From Gymnopilus junonius (taxonomy: Eukaryota; Basidiomycota; Agaricomycetes; Agaricales; Galerinaceae), in the NCBI GenBank assembly GCA_015501075.1, contig JADNYJ010000063.1, forward strand, positions 62,001-126,000: 64,000 nucleotides of DNA, written 5' to 3'. Position 1 is the stretch's first letter; the number at the start of each line of letters is the position of its first letter. The position numbers and the translations under genes are program-made. Below are positions 57,375 to 64,000 of this stretch, in pieces. The notes beneath the pieces are model-generated. The model did no database searches. It had not been told where the DNA came from and worked only from the letters and a program-made list of their open reading frames with translations.

Positions 57375-59154
57375 CTAAACTCTGTTATCGTTTCCTGCGC
57401 GAGGTGGCTCTGAGGGTGATAAATCAAGGAAGGATCCGTCAGACGGTGTGACAGAAGTAGGGAACGAGATAGGACGACGGGTGGGTGGTCTTGGTTCGAC
57501 GATAGTAGAAGTGCTGTTCGTGGATTCGGCAGAGGATACGATGGCGGGTGGCACGAGTCCGCTCTCTTTGGTGAGTGTATTAAACTGCGATGGGGGTCTT
57601 GAACCGACCTCGGATGCGAATTCGCTATCCTTGATCGAAGTCAAATCCGATAGAGTGTCAAGAGAATCGCGTTTCTCCACCACATCTTGAGAAATAAAGA
57701 TGGGCATGCCAGCTCCTGCCCCACGTAAGGAAGTACCATTGGCCGACGCAGTACCCTTGGATTTGTTGAAGCTCTTGGTGAAACTACAGGAGGAAGGCCC
57801 AGTGAGTTGATTTGGCGAGCAACCAAGGAATAATAATAAACGTACCCAGTGGAGTTCGTATTTCCAGAGCCAACTTTCGTAGTGCCGTTAGAGGTGTAAC
57901 CAACGCGTTTGGCGACAGAGTCAAAGGCAAGTTTGTAGTGCTTCTGGGCCTCGTCCGCGAAACCAAAGAAAGCAAAGAAAACAAGCCCACACACGATGAC
58001 CAGCCACCGCGACATTTCAATGGAAACGTTCGCAGTGGGGTCCGCACGCCATAGGACCGCTGGGACCTGATCAACACGCGAGAATCCTGAAAAACAAGAT
58101 AAGTGCACAGAATACATGATGAACTCAAATGATTGCTGACCGTAATGGGTATCTTCCCAAGAAATCCACGGGCGCACCTCTCCTCGTGTTGCGTTCAAAA
58201 TAATGGTCGTGATACTCAGGGGAACGCAGCAGATGACCTCGATTCCAGCAAGAGCCATAAGGCGGAAGAAACGGTTCGAGTTGAGATTTGAGTTGCTCGA
58301 CAAGATTTCCTTGAATTCCGCATGTCTCTTTCGGAAGGCAACAATACTCATTACTGAAGGGCGAAAAAATATTAGACTGGTATGTGATATCAAACCTGCT
58401 TCAGCTTACCTGAGTAAGTTCCGGATATCAAGCCTATGGGGAGAGGTACCATGAAAACAAGAAAGTAGGCCGGGGGGGTGTTATAGGTAAATGGGTAACA
58501 GCCAACTTGTTCAAAAATATTGAATCGGTGTCCTTGGACAATATAATCTGGGATAGTTGATTATTAGGACAACTCAAATCTTTTGTTGAGAGGCACATAC
58601 GAAGAACCATGACGACAATGGGAATACCAAGACCAATAGACAAATCAACCATGATCGCACGATATTTCTGTGAGCAAATTTAAAGACAGGACTCTCGGAT
58701 TACGAAGAAACCGGGATGTACCTCTGCCTTTGTCCTTGTTACTGACCGGACAGCTGCGATGCAGTATAGGCGGTGATTTATACAGAGAGACGCGGCAGGA
58801 ATTGCAATTGATAACCCGATAATGATTTTAGATGCTGAATTAATGGCATAAGCTAAAGCTGCTCATATGACACGAAGGTACTGGACCTACAAATGTCGCA
58901 CCAAACGGGCGCATAATTGATCGCATTGTCGGCCCAAATAACTGAGTTTATGAATAAAGTGAGGAGCCCTAACGCAGTCCATGCCATGTATAAGCATGTC
59001 CCGGTATTCCATGCTGCAAGAGAAAAAGTCAGACGGATTTAGATGGGCTATACTGCACAAGAGGCATACCTTCTAAATGCCACGGGAAAGGAATGCAGAC
59101 CAGAAAGAACGTGATAAAAGAAAGGGCTGAAAACGCTGTATTGGAAGCACTCAT
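57375..59154 (-). CDS. STE3-type pheromone receptor (7-TM GPCR)
   Basis: Eight exons (59154-59070, 59013-58891, 58834-58722, 58667-58601, 58547-58410, 58353-58141, 58086-57846, 57783-57375) encode 462 residues, no correction needed. Basidiomycete STE3 receptors bind farnesylated peptide pheromones and signal through a heterotrimeric G protein to control nuclear migration and mating. Diagnostic text: SALSFITFFLVCIPFPWHLE, AWNTGTCLYMAWTALGLLTL, INYAPVWCDI, IAIPAASLCINHRLYCIA, HYIVQGHRFNIFEQVGCYPF, SRWLVIVCGLVFFAFFGFAD. The seven helices span residues ~5-300. The ~160-residue C-terminal tail is Ser/Thr-rich, as in receptors under phosphorylation control. No pheromone-precursor gene is recognised in the window, so it could be either a B mating-locus receptor or one of the non-mating paralogues. 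Confidence 0.93.
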
Positions 59155-60237
59155 GTTGTGAGGGCGTTCGATGCGCTAGGATTCGAACAAGATGACAGTG
59201 TCCAGAGTCGCGTCTTCAACCCGGAAGAAAGGGTGATGGATGGGAGCATCTCGACGATGAAGGATGTTCATTTAAACCAGTCTGCGACCTTGTACTTAAA
59301 CACCCTTGTAAGTGTTATGGAGGTGACCTTGTTTTGCGTGGTCATTTTTTGAGAACCGGCTATAGCCCGGTTTGGGTAATTACTTGTCCGTGCCAAAAGA
59401 GGGTGGGAGAGCCTGGAGGTAGGATCGGATGTCGGGAGAAATGACATGGGATAACGAAGATATACCGCATCTAGAGAAACAAGGATCATTATGGACTTCG
59501 GATACGATGACTTCGAGCTTCTTTGCATAGGATAACCGTGCCTGGTCACTTTCAGTGAACCAGGTTTTGGAGTGGAATAGAGAATTCAGTTTTAGGAAGC
59601 TTCCCCAAAAGAAAAAAATTAGGCCCAAGGTCTAGATCCATTGCGCTATTCAGAATTCCCCGACTCTATCACGTGAGTGATAGATAGAATAGAAAGGGTT
59701 CTGTCGAGTTCGAAATGAACGACTCCCGCCAGTCTGAGCTTTCCCACGGCCTCAAACTATGCAGCATGCTAAGATTTATTCACTTTCTTCTATATATCTG
59801 AACTGCAAATTTTTTAGCTTACAAAAATTTCAACATTTTCTGCATTACCTATTTTACTATAGAAGTAACATAATTACCCTTCAGCTGGCCACGAGGAGTC
59901 AACCGAAGGTTGACGACGAGCAGCCAGCATTACATTTCACATAGATCTTGAAAGGATGCAAATGGCACCAATTGTAAGTTTTACTGAGAAAGATAGAGTC
60001 GGGGATTGGCACTTGTGCTGCTAAGGGATCTTATACACAAAAATTGGCAACGTGGCCAGGCGTGCCCGAAGGGCCATGTTATTTAATCTTGTGGGCTCAA
60101 AGGAATGCCCAAAAAAGGAACAATCGCAGCACTGCCACACAGATAGCCGAGCCTCTAATCAGTACGCGGTACTCTGTCGAAGTTACATGAGGATGTCTTC
60201 GAAAAGCCGCTACTTTGTAATTCTATTAAATTTACTC
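59155..60237. other. Intergenic region between STE3 and asparaginase, no gene accepted
   Basis: 1,083 bp. I searched by eye for short ORFs ending in a CaaX box (pheromone precursors) on both strands and accepted none. The plus-strand frame ending …FCVVIF at 59352 has its Cys at position -5, not -4, and overlaps the likely STE3 promoter. Confidence 0.5.
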
Positions 60238-61660
60238 TCAGGCGACTTCTTCATCTTGGAAAATGGCTGTCTTTGGTATCCCATCTGGTCTGATCACTCC
60301 TCGATACATGCCCTCGCAATTAAGAGGCATGGTAACTGCGATGTAATTTAGTACATTTTACAAGGAAGAAAGATGCAATTTGCTGACCATTTCTTTCGCT
60401 GTCAAGGCCGATAACTCCCCCAAGACCCCCGTCCTGCAGCAGTTCCTCTACAGCTGTGTTTGCAGCTTTATCGATGGATTCGCCCAGGTAACGAACTCGA
60501 TGGCCGATAGTAGCCGCAGTCGCTTTTCTAATAAAGTACTGACAAACAACTCATGATTGAACCCATCCAAAAAAAATAGATCAGGTGCTCACATCACCGT
60601 CACCTGTTCCAGAAATCCCAACGGCTCTGGTTCTCGTGGTATTTGAACGCGTAACCTTGTTCCAAAGGCGCCTTATAGATCCCGTCTTTAATTTCCATTC
60701 CTCTGCCCAAAAGCCACTGCCCATAAGCGGGGTATCTCCAATGCGTCCCACAAGCTTATTGGTCCTCCCTCCTGTAGAAGTGAGTGCAGCAACGCACCCA
60801 TGAATGTCTAGTGCCACAGCCCCAACGGTACCTGTTGGGAGGTGATCCAGCGGTGGAATGTCACCAAAACCTGTCTTCCCAATACTGTCGCTTGGTAAAG
60901 GCTCTTCCGGAAGACCCAAGCCGCGACGATGCTCTCTCCATCTGTGCTCTGTAAAGAAGTACGAAGGATCGACAAGAGTCTCCCCCAGAGTCTGTCCTAT
61001 ATTCTCAGCCGTGGCTCCAGATAAAAATGTGTGGGGTGCGAACGAAGGGGAGAGGTATAAAGCTCGGACAAGGTGCGACGGGTTCTTTGTGCGGGTCAAA
61101 AGAGTGAGCCCAAGTCCACGGCGACTTGCAGAAATCTCTGGATGAGAGGCAGGAGGCTTCGACAGCATGAGAGATGTCTCCAATTCAATCTGTAAAAATA
61201 CTCTAGCTCTGGCCAATTCCGAAAGAAACAGATGGTCTCACTTTGCCATCGACATTGAAGACAGCCCCCTTGGCCGAGTTGAACAAGGGATTATCTGCAT
61301 AGAAAGACGACCTATCAGTGATATTTTGCCGTGATTGATTGACCACAAAACCAAACCTTCCATGACTGTTACGGCAGCCACTACTGCGTCCATGGCATCT
61401 CCGCCCTCATTTAGCACTTGATATCCCTATGCAATCTTCGTTATGAAATGACCTGGGAACGATACAGAAGCAAAATAATTTACCGCTCGTAAAGCTTGAG
61501 CCAAGGCTGTTCTGTACGCAGCCTGTTGCTCGGGGGTGGAATTTACTCTGTTCATAGTGCCTGCACCTCCGTGAATGACCAGAACATAGTCCCGATGCCC
61601 TGCCTTCCGAGGGACAGGACGCAAGAGGGGGCTCTTTTCACTGGTGGCCAGAGAAGCCAT
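60238..61660 (-). CDS. Ntn-type L-asparaginase / isoaspartyl peptidase
   Basis: Six exons (61660-61484, 61426-61357, 61294-61242, 61189-60593, 60538-60388, 60335-60238) encode 381 residues. Plant-type asparaginases are synthesised as precursors that self-cleave before a Thr, which becomes the nucleophile hydrolysing Asn or isoaspartyl peptides. VLVIHGGAGTMNR, NEGGDAMDAVVAAVTVMEDN and FNSAKGAVFNVDGK form the alpha subunit. The cleavage site is in HLPTGTVGAVALD, putting the nucleophile at about Thr221, followed by VAALTSTGGRTNKLVGRIGD then TPLMGSG. The C-terminus ends with PLNCEGMYRGVI. A basic ~17-residue insert precedes GISGTGDGD. There is no signal peptide, so it is probably cytosolic. All splice phases close. 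Confidence 0.93.
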
Positions 61661-63673
61661 GATAGAGGCAGTCTACGTTATTCGTGTCCATTTCAGCGTC
61701 GTTATCAAGCGACTGTGAGAAGGAGGCAGACAGGCCCCGGGAAGCTCCTATGATTTGGTGTCCGCTAAAATCCCAAATTTCGGCCAGTTACTATCCTTGA
61801 TCGGGAGTTTGATTCGATGGGAAGTTTGAAACGGGCCCATTTCTACATCTCTAGCTCACTCTCAGGTCCTAAAAAAATTGTCATAAATACTTCAGCATGT
61901 TATCTCTACGACTATGTGCTTAGTTTTGTGGAAACACGAAGAGAAGGGGAGGGAGCCCAGAAATGCAAAGTTCATTACACCAAATAGGGCAAATGTAACA
62001 TGATTGTTTACTAGATCTAGTCAGATCCTGCAAACCAATTAACATGAAACTTGGTGGAAAGTTTTAGAATGCCTATGCCACCTATAACTTCAAATTATAA
62101 GGTGACTGCTGAAGTAGTGACTAGCAAAAGTTAGAAATACCATCTGAGGCGAATTTTGCGGTGACAAAGTGTGACGATCCCCTGCGAAAATACGTCTCAC
62201 GCCCCGCCAAATCAATCGTGATGTACCGTGACGGCCATTTCAATCTCCCCATGTTTTTGCATTCTGAGGCGCGGAAACCCTCCTACACCTTCCACAGCAA
62301 ACTTTCAGCTCAATTTTAGTGGCAGGCTTATTTAAAACTAAAAGTTGCATGTCTCTACCAAATTTCAGCTTGCGATGTTTGGTTGATGATTTTATAATGA
62401 TTTTTCTTTCACGCGGTTTCAATCTCCCGACGAAGCATAGTACTCATGTTGGTGAGGGATTGCGGTTCTGATTCTGAGTTCGAAAACACATGATCGGCAG
62501 TGCACGGACCGGGTTCGAGGCTCGCAATGGCCACCTTCAACACCATCGCATTTGGCACCCAAATATTGGCCGCGGGCTCATTTTGCAGCATGTAATTTGT
62601 ATTTATATAAAATTATAGGTAGTGTAGTCATACAGAGTGTATTTCAATGAAATAAATGTTAGAATTCCAGATGCGGTATCGAGCACGCCGCAATGGACGG
62701 TCAAAGTTTCTGGCCGGAAACGTATATAGTTCTTCATTTCATTTTTATTCCTTCATTTTACGGCCACAGCTAGTCCCCGGCCTTTTACTAGTTGTTTTAC
62801 TTTATTTTATATTCAGTTTTCATGTATTTAAGTAGTTCTAAACAAATGGAAACACCTCGCACGATTGCGAGGGTCCCTGTTCAACCCGAGTGAACGACAG
62901 AGACACGTTCATTTTAACAATAAATGGGATTTTAAAGATTATTTAGCTCTACAACCACTGAGACACAAGAGTAGACATCTCTCAGCAGCAGCTCTTTGAG
63001 AATTTCTTCTATAATATTTCTCAAGAGCCCTACTCTACATTTAGTACTGCCTGGTAAACAGATTCAGGACATAAAGTTGCATATGAAGCAAGATTTTGAT
63101 GAGTAATCAAGTTGTTGCTGCTATGCTCACTTTTTTGGGTCTACGTAAATCAAGGGCCTAGGGGAAGTTCCGCAAGTGATAAGATGCCATTCCTAAGAAA
63201 TCTAGGCGAGTATCTGGCATCCAATGAGAAAATTTTGAGAAAAAGGGTCGTATTTTATCTCATCTATGTGAGTATCAGATCTGCGAGAAAATATCTCACA
63301 GGTATTGTGCATCAAACCATTGCACAGCACTCCGACAGGCCATTTGAACCAGCACACAACAAGTTTTGAAGGAATATTAGAGAGGTTGAATTCCCCTCTT
63401 TCTTTTCTCTCTCTCCTTCTTTTTTTTCTTTTTTTCTTTTTATTTTTGCCTTACAAACACCGCTATCTGGCTGAGATTTGGTGATTTTGGGCCCTCAAAA
63501 ACGCAAATTCACGGACACCGTCCCTGCGGGGCTTCCCGGGGCCAGGCAGATGCAAGACAGCTGGCAAATCTGTGGCTCGGTGATCTTGGTCGACACTGAT
63601 TAACCCTAACTCTGGGTGCGGCGGATGTAACTTATTGTGTATATAATAATAATACTTCACATCGCAAGTGTGT
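61661..63673. other. Gene-poor A/T-rich region
   Basis: About 2.0 kb with only short, motif-free ORFs on both strands. I recognise no transposase, reverse transcriptase, terminal repeats or splice-consistent exons. Apart from the pyrimidine tract near its right end and the tRNA that follows, nothing can be supported. Confidence 0.5.
63391..63441 (+). repeat. Pure pyrimidine tract (low complexity)
   Basis: About 51 consecutive C/T bases, mainly CT and T runs, in the gene-poor stretch. No function is visible. Confidence 0.7.
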
Positions 63674-63767
63674 GTCACTTTGCCGGAGTGGTTAACGGGA
63701 TCGCCTGCTACCTTAGTAGATTAGCGGTTGGTCTTTGACCGCGAGTGTTCGAATCGCTCAGGTGACG
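63674..63767 (+). tRNA. tRNA-Ser(GCT) with a 12-nt intron
   Basis: A complete cloverleaf can be folded. The acceptor GTCACTT pairs with AGGTGAC (63760-63766) and discriminator G follows. The D-arm CCG/CGG encloses the A-box-like GTGGTTAA. The anticodon stem ATCGC pairs with GCGGT around loop CTGCTA…A with anticodon GCT. The extra arm is GGTC-TTT-GACC, the long variable arm of class II tRNAs. The T-stem GAGTG/CGCTC has loop TTCGAAT (B box). The intron, about CCTTAGTAGATT, follows the base 3' of the anticodon, the standard eukaryotic position. A T6 run follows. CCA is not encoded. Confidence 0.9.
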
Positions 63768-63768
63768 C

Positions 63769-63774
63769 TTTTTT
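63769..63774 (+). terminator. RNA polymerase III terminator (T6)
   Basis: Six T residues begin two bases after the tRNA discriminator base, as expected for Pol III termination. Confidence 0.75.
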
Positions 63775-63834
63775 GCTGTTCATTTCTTTTCCTTCAACCT
63801 CCAACTCTTTTTTTACTACATCTTTTGTTCTTAG

Positions 63835-64000
63835 ATGAGTACAAGCAAATACGCCGACCTCCCTGATATCGTCAGTACAAGCCATGTAGTCTCACTGCGC
63901 ACGTTCTAAATTGCCACCAACCTTGCAGGATACAGCGCCCGATGTATACGAGACGGAAGATACAATCCCATTGTCGCAGACAGCGGTACGACCGTTCTTC
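63835..64000 (+). CDS. Dynamitin (dynactin subunit 2), 5' part only
   Basis: The ATG at 63835 opens a 12-codon exon (to 63870). A 58 nt intron (63871-63928) and a second exon from 63929 run toward the window edge. The second exon may end at a GT donor at 63986. The joined start MSTSKYADLPDIDTAPDVYE then TEDTIP is the conserved N-terminus of p50 dynamitin, the dynactin shoulder subunit that links dynein to cargo. Only ~31 residues are visible, but the motif is distinctive. It starts 67 bp downstream of the tRNA. Confidence 0.75.

Noticed and set aside
59158..59352. Plus-strand short ORF ending …LFCVVIF, considered as a pheromone precursor next to STE3
   Set aside because: The Cys is five residues from the end, so it is not a CaaX box. 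There is no typical precursor processing motif, and it overlaps the expected STE3 promoter.
1..64000. CRISPR arrays, insertion sequences, rRNA genes and viral or transposon proteins
   Set aside because: No regularly spaced repeats, transposase or polymerase motifs, or rRNA-like conserved sequence were seen; the organism is eukaryotic.

Overview
The window is nuclear DNA of a filamentous basidiomycete, most likely an Agaricomycete. Genes are dense and lie on both strands, with many 45-65 nt GT-AG introns per gene, micro-exons, and protein families typical of mushrooms: a STE3-type pheromone receptor, tandem Zn2Cys6 factors, a division 2 chitin synthase and DUF3712 membrane proteins. There is no operon, CRISPR array, insertion sequence or recognisable transposon. 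I assembled gene models by hand from splice sites, reading-frame phase and protein motifs; exon phases were checked arithmetically. No database or aligner was used.

Layout. 0-9.6 kb: a mitochondrial DUF1279/FAM210 protein (runs off the left edge), S-adenosylmethionine decarboxylase with a short upstream ORF, a double Zn2Cys6 regulator, a small probably secreted protein, the Dbf4/Dfp1 subunit of Cdc7 kinase, and ATG5. 9.6-24.1 kb: a Spc34-like (DASH) kinetochore protein divergent from a 7.2 kb DOCK-family Rho GEF, then a compact same-strand trio (MedA-like regulator, Mediator Med27-like, unknown protein) divergent from a LETM1-like mitochondrial protein. 24.3-35.2 kb: the Ski3 TPR scaffold, a dual-specificity phosphatase and a chitin synthase. 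35.7-44.3 kb: a 27-exon sacsin-like HSP90-ATPase (DUF3684) protein with a C-terminal HEIAH motif, and a basic nuclear protein. 44.3-54.0 kb: a 46-exon single-pass membrane protein built of three ~770-residue DUF3712-type units. 54.3-64 kb: GPI18/PIG-V mannosyltransferase and a dysferlin-domain peroxin-like gene whose start codons overlap head to head, a STE3 receptor, an Ntn-type asparaginase, a gene-poor 2 kb stretch, an intron-containing tRNA-Ser(GCT) and the first exons of dynamitin.

The genes form no single pathway. They are mostly conserved housekeeping functions (polyamines, autophagy, replication control, RNA decay, GPI anchors, cell wall, cytoskeleton) plus mating and development regulators.

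A recurrent oddity is that nine single-base frame breaks interrupt six otherwise well-conserved genes. Most lie in homopolymers, and each is rescued by one base with splice phases then matching exactly. I read these as probable assembly indels, but real inactivation of one allele cannot be excluded from the sequence alone.
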